Source: an uncultured Lachnotalea sp. (lineage in GTDB: Bacteria > Bacillota > Clostridia > Lachnospirales > Lachnospiraceae). From it: DNA of 64,000 nucleotides. This document shows, one piece after another, positions 34,215 to 43,580 of the stretch. Position numbers and translations under genes: made by a program. Positions within the stretch are counted from its first letter, which is position 1; each line of letters starts with the position of its first letter. The stretch covers positions 58,646 through 122,645 of the forward strand of contig CAMSZT010000004.1 of NCBI GenBank assembly GCA_947066815.1, written 5' to 3'. The notes beneath the pieces are model-generated. The model saw only the letters and a list, made by a program, of their open reading frames with translations. It ran no database searches and had not been told where the DNA came from.

Positions 34215-36205
34215 TCCTCCGCCGCCTCCGTTCCGATCTCCATCTCTTCCCCGTAGACGATCCGGACTCTGCTGCCCTCCATACCGGCCGCATCCTCCGG
34301 GTAAGCCAGATAATCTTCCCCGTCGATCCCTCCGAGGATCTCCGTCTCCGTTCCCTCGAAGCTCCTCCCGATCTCCACCTGCCGCTTCTCCAGATATCCG
34401 CCCCCGTCCATGACGTAGACAAAGGCGGCAGCGCCCTCGTAGGACAGGAGCGTATCCGGAAGGACAAGGCTTCCCTCTGAAGCTGCGGCTCCCGACTCAG
34501 CGTCTCCTCCTCCCCGGCCAAACAGCTCCCGGGGGACCATCACCTCCACCGGATCGCCGGCCCGGATCCCGGCCGCCTTCACCGGAGAAGCCGCAAAAGA
34601 ATAGTAACTTAAGGCCGTGCCGCCTGCAGACAACATCCCCGCAGTCCGGCCGGCCGGTGCACCCTCCTCCTCCGCCCCTTCCGGCTCCCGGCCCACCGAC
34701 TGGAGAACAGCCTCAAAGGAGACCTCCTTCTCCCGGACTCTGGCCGACACGGACACCCGGTCGCCGGGCTTTAAGACGGCCGCCAGCTCCTCGTTCATCC
34801 GGCCGCTTATGAGGCTGCCGCTCCGCGTCTGGAGGGTGAGGAAGGGCTGGCCCAGCCGGGCCGCTTCCTTCGGATCCGCCGTCTCCCGCACCCGGCCGTC
34901 TGCCTCCGCCACCAGGATATTCTCCTCGATCTCTTTCTTTAAGCCTTCCGCCTGCAGCTCATTCTTTCGGATGGCAAGCTCCAGGTTCTCATATTCCAGG
35001 CTCCTCTCCCGGATGGCCCGCTCCAGTTCCTCCTTCGTATATCCCTGCGGCTCGCTCTCCAGGCCGCTGAGCGCTTCGTCCAGGGCTCCGTCGTCAAAAG
35101 GGCCGTCAAAGTCCGGCGGACTCTCCGCAGGGTCCGCGGACTCTTCGTCTGAGGGATCTCCTTCTTCCGGCAAAGACTCTTCCTCCGACGTGGATCCCTC
35201 TTCCGACGAAGGCTCCTCCCCGGACGTGGATCCTGCCTCCGGCGTGGTTTCCCCCGTCGGCGCAGACTCCTCTGACGGCGTGGTTTCCTCCGGCGTGGAC
35301 TCCTCTGACGGCGTGGTTTCCTCCTCCGACGTGGGTTCCGTCTCCTCCGGTGTTTCCGTCCCCGAAGATGACTCCTCCTGGATAGCTTTCTTATAGACTT
35401 CCCCGTCAAAGGTCCAGACAAAAAGCGGCGTCTGAAAACTGCCCGCATCCTCCACGACGACAAACCGGCCGCAATGCCCGAGCAGCGTGAGCATGGCAAT
35501 GACCTCCGGCGCCACCTCCCCGCCTTTCCTCAGATAATAGACATAGGGATCCTGTGCCGTCCCGCTCCCGCCGCAGGAGGCGGAATCCTTGTCGATGCGC
35601 TCATAGACCACCGGGGGCTCCGGCTGCCCCTCTGCGTCCAGGAGTCCCTCCAGACTTTCCTCCGCCGGAAAAGAAGCCATACTCCCGGCCGCGGAAGAGA
35701 CAAAACGGGCCTCCATGACCGCCCCGTTTCCGGCAACAGCCCTGACGCCCGCCCCGTTTCCGCCCATTCCGAGTCCGTCCGCCCTGGGCTTTGTCGCCTT
35801 CAAAGTCCCGATGAACCCCCCCAGCCGTTCCAGATAGATCCGCTGATTTGCAAGGCTCTGTTCCACGCCGGCAAGCTCCTCCTCCAGGATCCCGCAGTCA
35901 TAGCGGAGCAGGGGAGTTCCCTTCTCCACGGCCTGCCCCTCCGCCACAAAAAGCTCTGCCGCCGGTTTCCTGCTGTCATAATAGTATACCGTCAGGGATC
36001 CCGCCTCCACCGCAGCGGGAACCGCCACCGCGTCAGACCACTTCTTATCCCGGAGCCCTTCCACCGAATAGACAGAGACCTCCTCCGCCTTCCCGGGAAA
36101 AAGCCTCCGGAGGCCGATGCCGGAAAAGAAACCGGCAAGCAAAAGGACCGCCGCACAGCCTCCCGCGAGAAGCCTCCTCTTTCCCGTCCATGTCCTCTCT
36201 CCCAT
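34211..36205 (-). CDS. HlyD-like adaptor protein with long acidic Ser/Thr/Glu insert
   Basis: A 664-residue membrane-anchored protein. One N-terminal segment (LLAGGCAAVLLLAGFFSGIG) is followed by a lipoyl-like half-motif (AELFVAEGQAVEKGTPLLRY), coiled-coil pieces (EELERAIRERSLEYENLELA), a second lipoyl half (ILVAEADGRVRETADPKEAA) and beta-barrel domains, the layout of HlyD/MacA adaptors. Residues about 285-380 are an acidic low-complexity insert built of degenerate SEESTPEETTP-type repeats between the two coiled-coil strands, probably disordered. ATG at 36205 has AGGAGG upstream. It is the second of two adaptors in the operon. In a Gram-positive cell it would reach across the wall zone rather than a periplasm. 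Confidence 0.8.
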   Translation of the reverse strand: MGERTWTGKRRLLAGGCAAVLLLAGFFSGIGLRRLFPGKAEEVSVYSVEGLRDKKWSDAVAVPAAVEAGSLTVYYYDSRKPAAELFVAEGQAVEKGTPLLRYDCGILEEELAGVEQSLANQRIYLERLGGFIGTLKATKPRADGLGMGGNGAGVRAVAGNGAVMEARFVSSAAGSMASFPAEESLEGLLDAEGQPEPPVVYERIDKDSASCGGSGTAQDPYVYYLRKGGEVAPEVIAMLTLLGHCGRFVVVEDAGSFQTPLFVWTFDGEVYKKAIQEESSSGTETPEETEPTSEEETTPSEESTPEETTPSEESAPTGETTPEAGSTSGEEPSSEEGSTSEEESLPEEGDPSDEESADPAESPPDFDGPFDDGALDEALSGLESEPQGYTKEELERAIRERSLEYENLELAIRKNELQAEGLKKEIEENILVAEADGRVRETADPKEAARLGQPFLTLQTRSGSLISGRMNEELAAVLKPGDRVSVSARVREKEVSFEAVLQSVGREPEGAEEEGAPAGRTAGMLSAGGTALSYYSFAASPVKAAGIRAGDPVEVMVPRELFGRGGGDAESGAAASEGSLVLPDTLLSYEGAAAFVYVMDGGGYLEKRQVEIGRSFEGTETEILGGIDGEDYLAYPEDAAGMEGSRVRIVYGEEMEIGTEAAEE

Positions 36206-36229
36206 GTCACATGCGCCTCCTGTCTCTCA

Positions 36230-37378
36230 TTATTCCCCAAAATCCGCCTTCTGCCCCTCCTCCAGAAGGGCCGAGGGCCATGCCAGATAATCCGTCATGG
36301 AAAGCCCCCCTTCCACCTGCCAGGCGCTGTGCCTGTCGTTATAGGCTCCCAGGGTGACCGGGCGCTTCTCCATCCGGCCGTCGTCCCCGGCCGCCCAAAC
36401 CCAGGGCTTCTCGGAGGCATCCTCCACGTATCCCTCCGGAAGAAGGATCTCCGCCTCCCCTCCCTCCGGTGCCCCCTCTCCGGCCTCTGCCTCTTTTCCG
36501 TTCTGCGCCTTCTCGATATAGACGTGCTGCCCCGGCAGGAATCCGCCGGCCCCCGTGACCGTCCCGTCCACCGGGTACAGGGAAGCCCTGGCCGCGCCGG
36601 AATCCGTCTCACCCGCCGACGGATCCTCCACGCCGACCCGGTCCACCACTCCTTCTAGAGAAAGAGTTCCGTCCCTGGAGGTGATGGAGACCGCATCCCC
36701 TGCCTGGAAATCCCCGAGTTCCTCCTCGCCGGCCGAAAAGGTAAACACATATTCATCCTCCGGCACGATGGAAAGACTCCCGCCCTCCATATCCACCTCT
36801 GTCACGGCCCCCCTGCAGGGAGAAACCAGTTCCTGCTCCCCAAGCTTTTCCTCCAGAGACGCGATCTCCCGGTCTTTCCTGGAAAGGTCGTACTCCTTCC
36901 GCTCCCGGTCCGCCTCCGCATTTAAGATCTGCAGATCGTAATCTCCCCTCTGTGAAGCCTCCGCCTGACTCCGCTCCCGCTTAAGGGTCCGGATCTGAAG
37001 CCCGGCGCTTTCCAGGTCGAAGACCATCTGTTCCCGGTCCAAAAGGAGTTGTTCCTTCTCAAGCAGCAGGGAGGAATTGTCGTAGACGGCGAGCACACTC
37101 CCCTCCGTCACCAGATCCCCCGCCTCCACAAGAAAACCTTCCGTCTCCCGCCCCGGATCCAGCTGTACCCTCACAGCCTCCTTCCGGGAAAGTACGCCCA
37201 GAAAGCGGCTCCTAAGGGCCTCCGCCTCCGCATATCCGGTGAGAGCCGCCACGGACTGTACCGGCACCAGCTGCTCCCTGCTCCGCTTCGGGATGGAGGG
37301 CGTCCCCAGGTAAAGGCCCAGCCCGGCCGCTGCAAGGAACAGGACCACCGCCGCAAACACGATCCACTTCTTCTTCAT
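36230..37378 (-). CDS. HlyD/MacA-like efflux adaptor protein
   Basis: A 382-residue adaptor with an N-terminal anchor (IVFAAVVLFLAAAGLGLYLG), lipoyl halves (VEAGDLVTEGSVLAVYDNSS and LVSPCRGAVTEVDMEGGSL) flanking a roughly 100-residue coiled-coil hairpin (LLLEKEQLLLDREQMVFDLE through REIASLEEKLGEQE), then beta-barrel and membrane-proximal domains. It overlaps the permease stop by ATGA, with GGAGGG 11 nt upstream. It has no low-complexity insert, unlike its neighbour. It presumably links the ABC-2 permease to extracellular partners. Confidence 0.85.
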   Translation of the reverse strand: MKKKWIVFAAVVLFLAAAGLGLYLGTPSIPKRSREQLVPVQSVAALTGYAEAEALRSRFLGVLSRKEAVRVQLDPGRETEGFLVEAGDLVTEGSVLAVYDNSSLLLEKEQLLLDREQMVFDLESAGLQIRTLKRERSQAEASQRGDYDLQILNAEADRERKEYDLSRKDREIASLEEKLGEQELVSPCRGAVTEVDMEGGSLSIVPEDEYVFTFSAGEEELGDFQAGDAVSITSRDGTLSLEGVVDRVGVEDPSAGETDSGAARASLYPVDGTVTGAGGFLPGQHVYIEKAQNGKEAEAGEGAPEGGEAEILLPEGYVEDASEKPWVWAAGDDGRMEKRPVTLGAYNDRHSAWQVEGGLSMTDYLAWPSALLEEGQKADFGE

Positions 37379-39798
37379 GATAAAGTGCCCTCCTCATAAG
37401 TCTGGATATAAAACCACATACCTGCCGCCAGAACCAGACACCAGTAGATCAGCCGCCCCGCGCTCAGACGATACATGGAATAGCCGGTGAGCAGGGGGAG
37501 GAGAGAGACATACGGCTCCCCCATGAACCCCATCAGGTACAAAAACACCGGGAGCAGCAGCACAAGACTTCCCAACAGGACCGTATGGATCAGGTTCCCG
37601 GTCCGCTTCGACAGCCAGAACACCAATCCCGCCGCCGCCGCCATTCCCAGGTAACGGGACAGCCCCACCAACACCAGATAGCCCCACAGGGGGATATTAA
37701 AGGGGATCTCCGAAAGCTGGGAAAGGCTCTGCAGAGGGGCGGCAAACCCGGCCGTCCCATAGGCCCGGAATACGGTCAGATAACGGGGCAGGAAAGCGAT
37801 CACCCAGGCAAAGGTCCCGTAAAGAAGCCCCGTCCAGTATTTTTTCCGGCACACGCCGCCGCCCCCGTGGACACAGGTCCGCTGCAAAAGCTCCACCTGG
37901 CTGGTTTTTTCCACCGAAAACACAGCTGCCAACCCCACTATCAAGAAAAAAGACAGTTTTCCGGCATCCATGACATCCACCCGCTGTCCCCGGATATCCA
38001 GCAGGGCTTCCCAGCCGGAAGCATAGAAAAGTTCCGCGTCCGTCCCTTCCCTCACCCTGCCGAGCACATACTCATACTGGGCCAGCGCTTTCCCAAAGCC
38101 GGTGCGGGCGTTCTGGACCGCCTGTACCTCCATCCTTGCTTCCTCTGCCTCCTCGTAGGAAAGCTCTCCGGCCGCGTAGGCCTTCGCCGCCCGCTCCGCC
38201 CTCCGGTCGATCTCATCAAAGCGCTTCTGTTCCTCCTGATACCGGCCGGCTGCCTCTCTGAGAGGTACTCCCTCGGCCCAGCCCACATACTGGCGGTAAA
38301 ACAGTTCTTCCGGAGCCTGGTAGATCCGAAATCCCCGATAGCTGTTCCACTGGAGCAGAGCAAACAAAAGGAGTACGAGACCTGCCCGCTCCATGACGAA
38401 CACCTTAAAAAATTCCTTTCCGAAAAGTCCGGCCCGGATCCTGCGGCCTCCCGCCCTCCGCTTCCTTCCCCGCCGTTTTTTTAAGAACGCCTTCCACCAG
38501 GAAAGGAGGCGGTTCTCCGCACTGAGGGCAGAGGTCTCCCTCACATACCGGAACAGGGCGAAAAAGCAGGACAGTCCTGCCACAGCCACCGCCGTTCCGA
38601 GTGCCGCCGGGATCACCTCCACCGGATACCCAAACACGTTCATATTCCGGTAATTTCCCAGAAACCAGGAAGCATCCGCCATACACACCAGGTTCAGGAC
38701 CTTGAGGGGGCTCAGATAGGAATGGATCCCGACAGTCAGATAGAGCAGGGTCTCCAAAAAGATCGCCCCCGCCGGGACCAGACAGGCGCTGACCCCGTTC
38801 CGGAACACGGTACACAGGCAGAATAACAGGGCGGAGAAGGTGAGGGCCGCCAGCACCTTGGCCCCAAAAAATACGACCAGATAATCTCCCGCCGTCATGG
38901 CATAGGGGGAGGCCAGCATTCCCCGGATGCTCTGGACGGGCCGTGTAAGATCCCCCAGTCCGAGAAGCCCTCCCGACAAAAGCAGGTTTTGCCCGTAAAA
39001 AGCCAGAGTGACAGCCACGGAGAAGGCGAGCATCACGAGGAGCTTCGCCGCTATGGTCTCCAGATATCCCTTTCTCGTGGGCTTGATCAGGAGAAGCGTC
39101 CCCTCCTCCCGCTCCCCCACCATCATGGAGAGGGCGAAGATCAGGAACACCGCCAGAAGCAGGACATCCGTCAGCTTAAACTCCGTGGCCAGAAGGAGCC
39201 CCTCCGAATCGGCCGCCGGAAGCTCGGTCCCCTTCAGATGCTCATAGACCGGCGGGGTCCGCTCGATATTCCGGTAGGAGAAGGTGTCCGGATCTCCGAA
39301 GAGGGAGGAATTCGTCATGATCTTCGCTTCCTCGTCGATCCCGGCCAGATAATCTTCGTAATGAGCCACCGACGAGACCTGCGCGAGCACACTGTCGATC
39401 AGATCCTGCTCCCCGTAAAAATCCGTCAGATAAGAAAGATAGCTGCCCTCCGGGTCCAGTTCCGGGTACTTCTCCAGGATTTCCCGGTTCCGCTCCAGGA
39501 ATCCCTGCCGCTCCTCCCGGTTCCACTCCCCGTATCCGTCGGTCCATTCCCTCCAGACAGCCACCGCCGCAAGAAGCTCCTTCTTCGCCGTAAGGGCCTC
39601 CTCCGCCTCCGGTGCCGTCATCCCCGCAAGATCCTCATAGACCCGGCCGATATCTCTTCTGGTATAACGCCAGTCGATCCTCTGCCCCGACTCCCGGTAA
39701 AGCATCAGCCCGTTAAACACAAACAGAAACAAAAGCAGGGCCGGAACCAGCCGCTTTCCAAACAATTTTTTTGACTCATAAAAGATCAGCCGTCCCAT
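37375..39798 (-). CDS. Large ABC-2 type permease with two half-units
   Basis: An 807-residue membrane protein with two permease-like halves. Each has a first membrane segment, a roughly 150-residue extracellular loop rich in charged helices, and a block of about five further segments (for example LLLAVFLIFALSMMVGEREE, the ABC-2 coupling region, and LVLVGLSRYLGMAAAAGLVF). A basic cytoplasmic linker, KKRRGRKRRAGGRR, joins the halves. The start at 39798 follows AAAGGAGGG by 6 nt; the ATG 21 nt earlier has no such site. It is encoded just after its ATPase and before the two adaptors. Fusing the two halves fixes a pseudo-dimeric pore. Confidence 0.85.
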   Translation of the reverse strand: MGRLIFYESKKLFGKRLVPALLLFLFVFNGLMLYRESGQRIDWRYTRRDIGRVYEDLAGMTAPEAEEALTAKKELLAAVAVWREWTDGYGEWNREERQGFLERNREILEKYPELDPEGSYLSYLTDFYGEQDLIDSVLAQVSSVAHYEDYLAGIDEEAKIMTNSSLFGDPDTFSYRNIERTPPVYEHLKGTELPAADSEGLLLATEFKLTDVLLLAVFLIFALSMMVGEREEGTLLLIKPTRKGYLETIAAKLLVMLAFSVAVTLAFYGQNLLLSGGLLGLGDLTRPVQSIRGMLASPYAMTAGDYLVVFFGAKVLAALTFSALLFCLCTVFRNGVSACLVPAGAIFLETLLYLTVGIHSYLSPLKVLNLVCMADASWFLGNYRNMNVFGYPVEVIPAALGTAVAVAGLSCFFALFRYVRETSALSAENRLLSWWKAFLKKRRGRKRRAGGRRIRAGLFGKEFFKVFVMERAGLVLLLFALLQWNSYRGFRIYQAPEELFYRQYVGWAEGVPLREAAGRYQEEQKRFDEIDRRAERAAKAYAAGELSYEEAEEARMEVQAVQNARTGFGKALAQYEYVLGRVREGTDAELFYASGWEALLDIRGQRVDVMDAGKLSFFLIVGLAAVFSVEKTSQVELLQRTCVHGGGGVCRKKYWTGLLYGTFAWVIAFLPRYLTVFRAYGTAGFAAPLQSLSQLSEIPFNIPLWGYLVLVGLSRYLGMAAAAGLVFWLSKRTGNLIHTVLLGSLVLLLPVFLYLMGFMGEPYVSLLPLLTGYSMYRLSAGRLIYWCLVLAAGMWFYIQTYEEGTLS

Positions 39799-39853
39799 CT
39801 GCGCCCTCCTTTCATTCAACCCCTCTCACGGGCAACCCCCGCCGATGGTCCGT

Positions 39854-40723
39854 TTACTCCCGGAAGCAGGAGAGGTACACGTCCTCCAGCCCCGGCCGCA
39901 CCGGCTCTGCCTGATATCCCTCCGGCTCCCCGTCGCAGATCACCCGCACAAACAGGGTTTCCCGCTCCCTGGAGATATTCCCCACCAGAAAAGCCGGGTC
40001 CTCCTCCACGTCCTTTAACCGCTCCTGGGGGATCGCAAGCTCGAATACCTTCCCCGAGAGGGCCTCGCAGAGTTCCTCCCTGGTGGAGTCCGCCGCCATC
40101 TCCCCCTCTTTGATGAGCAGGATCCGGTTGGCCGCCGATTCCACGTCCGTCACCACATGGGTGGCGACGATCACGATCTTCCCCGCCGCAGTCTCCGAGA
40201 TCAGGTTGCGGATGGCGATCCTCTGCTTGGGGTCAAGGCCGGCGGTGGGCTCGTCAAGGACCAGGATCTTCGGCTCCGCCAGCACCGCCTGGGCGATGAG
40301 GAGCCTCTGCTTCATGCCCCCGGAAAAGGATCTGATCTTATCCCCGGCCACCTCCAAAAGGCCCACCTCGGAGAGCACCTTGGGGATCCGTTTCGCCGCC
40401 TCGGACCGCTTCATATCCCGGAGGGCTGCCATATAGGCCAGAAATCCCTCCGCCGTAAAGTTCGGATAGAGAGCCTGCTGCTGGGGCATATACCCCAAGA
40501 TCCCCCGGAACTCCTTCCCCATCTTCGTGACATCCTCCCCGTCATAGAGGATCTGCCCGGAGGTCGCCTTTAAATTTCCGGTCAGGATGTTCATGAAGGT
40601 ACTCTTCCCGGCGCCGTTTGGGCCCAGGAAACCGTAAACTCCCTCCGTCAGGGTCATATCGATCCCCTTCAGGGCCTGTTTCTTTCCATAATTTTTCACC
40701 AGCTGTTTTACTTCCAGCTTCAC
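39854..40723 (-). CDS. ABC-2 type exporter ATPase
   Basis: A 289-residue ATPase of the ABC-2 (CcmA/DrrA) class, with all motifs canonical: Walker A GFLGPNGAGKST, Q-loop YMPQQQALYPNFT, signature FSGGMKQRLLIAQAV, Walker B ILVLDEPTAGLD and H-loop VATHVVTD. A C-terminal extension of about 80 residues ends FVRVICDGEPEGYQAEPVRP, as in DrrA-like proteins. The start is taken as GTG 40723, 7 nt after GGAGG; the ATG two codons earlier touches that box. It provides energy for the 807-residue permease encoded next. Confidence 0.92.
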   Translation of the reverse strand: MKLEVKQLVKNYGKKQALKGIDMTLTEGVYGFLGPNGAGKSTFMNILTGNLKATSGQILYDGEDVTKMGKEFRGILGYMPQQQALYPNFTAEGFLAYMAALRDMKRSEAAKRIPKVLSEVGLLEVAGDKIRSFSGGMKQRLLIAQAVLAEPKILVLDEPTAGLDPKQRIAIRNLISETAAGKIVIVATHVVTDVESAANRILLIKEGEMAADSTREELCEALSGKVFELAIPQERLKDVEEDPAFLVGNISRERETLFVRVICDGEPEGYQAEPVRPGLEDVYLSCFRE

Positions 40724-40780
40724 GAACATCCCTCCCGTTTCCCTAAAACCGCGAAAAACGGCTGTCTCCGCCCTCTCTCG

Positions 40781-42082
40781 TCAAAAACCACTCTCACACA
40801 CCACCTGGTAATCCGTCGAATCCGCTAAAAACGCTTCTGCCGAAAGTACGGCATAAAAACTCTCCGCCTCTCCCGTTTCCTTTTTGGAATAGCTTTCGCC
40901 GAAGATCATCTCCCGGCCGTCCTTTACAAAGACCTCCTCCGGGAACAGGGCCTGCGCCTGCGCCGGCAGATCCCGAAATTCTTTCACCGTGCCGTCCGAA
41001 AAGCTGCAGACCTTCCACTGGTCGGCTTCCCTCCACGCAAAAGCGTCATCCAGAAGGACGCTGCCATAAGCGGGGATGTCGGACGCCTCTGTCAGTTCTT
41101 TTGTCTCTCCTGTTTCCAGATCCAGCAGGTTCAGCCGGATCTTTCCCGTCGTCCGCTGATAATAGACCGCCCTCCCGCATCTCCAGGCGGCCACCCCCGG
41201 CTCCTCCAGCAATAGGACCGGCTCCACCTGGCCGGAAGCCGGGTCGATGGCGTAGATCCCCTCCTCCAGGATATCTCCGCCCGTGGCTCCCCTGCTCTCC
41301 ACCGTCATATACACCCTGCCGTCATAGACATGGCTGGGGGTCCAGAGGATCCGGCTGTCCCCCGCCCCCTCACATTTTAAGAGCGTCCGCGTATCCCCGG
41401 TTTCCAGATCGACTTCCAGCAGCAGGATCTCGCAGCCCGCCGGCCTGTCGTCATCGGGATCTTCCATGGTATACTCCTCCAGGCCAAGATAGAGTTTCCC
41501 GTCCGTCACCGCGATCGTACCGCCGACACCCGAAAATTCGAACACGGCCAGTTCTCTTCTGTTTTCCCCCGATACGTCCGCCCGGTACAGCGCCCAGCCC
41601 TCCTCCGCACTGTCAAAATAATAGAGGTCCCCCTCATAGAGAAACGCCATCTGTGTCGCCTTCCCGAGCACCGCCGCACATTCCGAATCCGAGTCGTGAC
41701 GGCAGTTTGGCCGGTTGCAGAGAGGGTAGGCCGTCCCCGTCTGATAATCATAGAACATCATCTTGTCCGTGAGCATCACGATCCCTTCTGCCCCCATTGT
41801 GAGAAGGGTCGTTCCCGTAACCCCGGATTCCGCCAGGTGTACCGCCTCCGCTCCCTGAGACTCCCCGGTGTTTTCTGTCTTTTCTTCTGTCTGCAAAGAA
41901 GCTTCCCCGCCAGGAGCAGCTTGTCCGGCTCCCGTCTCCCCCCTGCTTTCCAGGGGGATCCCCGCATCCCGGATCTCCCCTGCCGCCGCCGGCTCTTTCT
42001 CATTTCCGCCCCCGCAGCCGCAAAGCCCGATCAGGAGAACCGCCGCAAAGATCCCACTTACCCATCTGCACATCCTTCTCAT
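40781..42082 (-). CDS. Lipoprotein with beta-propeller-like repeats (DUF5050-like)
   Basis: A 433-residue secreted lipoprotein: signal segment WVSGIFAAVLLIGLCGC ending in a lipobox, a Glu/Gly-rich linker (about 25-85), then repeated strands of the form DLYYFDSAEEGWALYRADVS, KLYLGLEEYTM, HVYDGRVYMTVES and YYQRTTGKIRLNLLDL, suggesting a beta-propeller. A Cys motif, PLCNRPNCRHDSDSEC, could bind a metal. It heads the export operon, so it may sense or present the exported substrate. ATG at 42082 is 9 nt from AAAGGA; an ATG 9 nt upstream overlaps the box. The function is unknown. Confidence 0.8.
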   Translation of the reverse strand: MRRMCRWVSGIFAAVLLIGLCGCGGGNEKEPAAAGEIRDAGIPLESRGETGAGQAAPGGEASLQTEEKTENTGESQGAEAVHLAESGVTGTTLLTMGAEGIVMLTDKMMFYDYQTGTAYPLCNRPNCRHDSDSECAAVLGKATQMAFLYEGDLYYFDSAEEGWALYRADVSGENRRELAVFEFSGVGGTIAVTDGKLYLGLEEYTMEDPDDDRPAGCEILLLEVDLETGDTRTLLKCEGAGDSRILWTPSHVYDGRVYMTVESRGATGGDILEEGIYAIDPASGQVEPVLLLEEPGVAAWRCGRAVYYQRTTGKIRLNLLDLETGETKELTEASDIPAYGSVLLDDAFAWREADQWKVCSFSDGTVKEFRDLPAQAQALFPEEVFVKDGREMIFGESYSKKETGEAESFYAVLSAEAFLADSTDYQVVCESGF

Positions 42083-42290
42083 AAGACACATTCCTTTCTG
42101 TTTTGTATGCTTTTCTTATTTAGTCTGTCCGCCGGGTAAAAAGGTTACATTTTTTATTCTCTGTTTTCAGTTTATCACAGGTTCTCTCCCTCTCTCAAGT
42201 TACGATTTCGTCACACTCTCCAAAAATCCCTTCTACTCCAAGTAAAACTCCTTCCCGGAATCCTCCTCCTTTTTCAGAAATTATAATTTT

Positions 42291-42319
42291 ATTATACTAT
42301 ATTTCCAGATATTTGCCAA
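42291..42319 (-). promoter_or_regulatory. Sigma-A promoter of the lipoprotein/ABC export operon
   Basis: On the minus strand TTGGCA (42314-42319) and TATAAT (42291-42296) are exactly 17 nt apart. The leader to the lipoprotein ATG is about 200 nt. The stretch 42083-42290 holds no gene; it contains a purine-rich segment and no clear hairpin, so the long leader is unexplained. Confidence 0.6.
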
Positions 42320-42403
42320 CTAATTTTTTAGCGGGCAAGCGCAAGAAAATCGCCACAGCTCCTGTTTTTCGGAAATCTGTGGCGATCGCTTCATCTGATC
42401 AGA

Positions 42404-43165
42404 TCAGCACTGCCGCATCAGCCGGATGTAGAACTCCACCGCCCGGTGTATGGTCTCCACCCGCACCCGCTCGTTGTTGCCGTGGATGGTCCCCCGCTCC
42501 TCGGCCGTCAGATCCATGGCGGAAAACCGGTAGACGTGGTTGGAGATCCTTCCGTAATGACGGCTGTCGGAACACTGCACCATCAGGTAGGGCGACACCA
42601 GGCACCCCTTCCAGGTGGAGGCCACCGCACTCGCCACCTTGTCCCAGGCCGGGCAGTCCGTCTCCGAGATGGGGCTGGGATCCATACCCTGGATCTTCGT
42701 AATCTCCACATCCGGATTCCCTGCCGTCTCCCGCAGATAGGCGAGGGCGCCGTCCATGGTGTCCTCCGGATTCAGGCGGATGTTGGAGACCATGGAGGCC
42801 TCCGGCGGGATCACGTTGGAGGCGTCGCTCCCCTTCATCTGGGTAAAGGCCACCGTAGTCCGCATCAGGGCATTGAGCTCCCCGCCGCCCTTCTTGCAGA
42901 TAGAATCCAGAATTCCGGAGAAGCACCACAGATTGGAAAAGATCATCCGGTACAGGAAGGAAGAATGCCTTCCCAACGTGTCAAACATCTCCGCCACCGG
43001 CTTTGTCAGATGGGCCTTAAAGGGATGGTTCTCCACCATGCAGCAGACATCCGCCAGGACGCCCACCGGCGTGTGGGGCTTCGGTGCGGACGCATGGCCT
43101 CCCGCCGACTTCGTCCGATACTTCACGTCCAGAAGCCCCTTCTCCGCAATGCCGATCAGGCCAAA
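42404..43165 (-). pseudogene. M20 family peptidase remnant lacking its N-terminal half
   Basis: About 250 codons of an M20 metallopeptidase (carboxypeptidase/deacylase type): GLIGIAEKGLLDVKYRTKSA, GGHASAPKPHTPVGVLADV, NVIPPEASMVSNIRLNP, ISETDCPAWDKV and a C-terminal IHGNNERVRVETIHRAVEFY. The first catalytic half, with the metal ligands HxD and DEE, is missing. Homology stops abruptly at 43165, where the sequence becomes AT-rich and the frame closes within about 15 nt. No insertion-sequence ends are visible at the junction. An in-frame ATG at 43126 could still yield a fragment, but it would be inactive. Confidence 0.8.
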
Positions 43166-43504
43166 TGATATACAATATTAATATGATATCTTATTTTCAG
43201 AAAATTCGCAAGATAAAACAGGCAAAACTTTTCTGTCTAAATGTTTTAGTCTGCCTGTATCCTGTTCTTCTCACAAGGGATTTGTGAATTATGAAAACAC
43301 AGATAACTATCAATGGAAATGATATTTGAATGGCGTCATTAAGCGAAAAAAGATTTGAAAACGCGCCTGCTCTGCCGTAAGTGTCTGAAATCCCACCAAT
43401 TCTCTTCATTCACAAAAATCTTCTACTGAAATTGTAGTCTCAAATATGATTTCGTTTTCAATCATTTTTTCATCTCCATAATCCTGTCTTAAAAAACGCC
43501 CAAA
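43166..43504. other. AT-rich non-coding stretch abutting the M20 remnant
   Basis: About 340 nt clearly richer in A and T than all surrounding sequence, with no convincing gene. Only tiny frames occur (for example a 12-codon frame from 43290 with no family match I recognise). It begins exactly where M20 homology ends, suggesting a deletion or insertion junction. I see no inverted-repeat ends or transposase. Confidence 0.5.
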
Positions 43505-43506
43505 AG

Positions 43507-43545
43507 CTGCCCTGCAGTCTCAGACTGTACCGCAGGGCAGTTTTT
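43507..43545 (-). terminator. Terminator hairpin after the SH3 protein gene
   Basis: CTGCCCTGC pairs with GCAGGGCAG, and an inner AGTCT/AGACT pair extends the stem. On the minus strand CTTTTGGGCGTTTTTT follows, and on the plus strand TTTTT follows, so it could work in both directions. It lies 36 nt past the SH3 gene stop. Confidence 0.7.
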
Positions 43546-43580
43546 GAACGCCTCTCATGATCCTGTATGCTCTTGTCTGT

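Noticed and set aside
42404..43580. Insertion sequence or prophage remnant
   Set aside because: No transposase, integrase, terminal inverted repeats or target duplications could be seen; only a truncated peptidase gene and AT-rich DNA.
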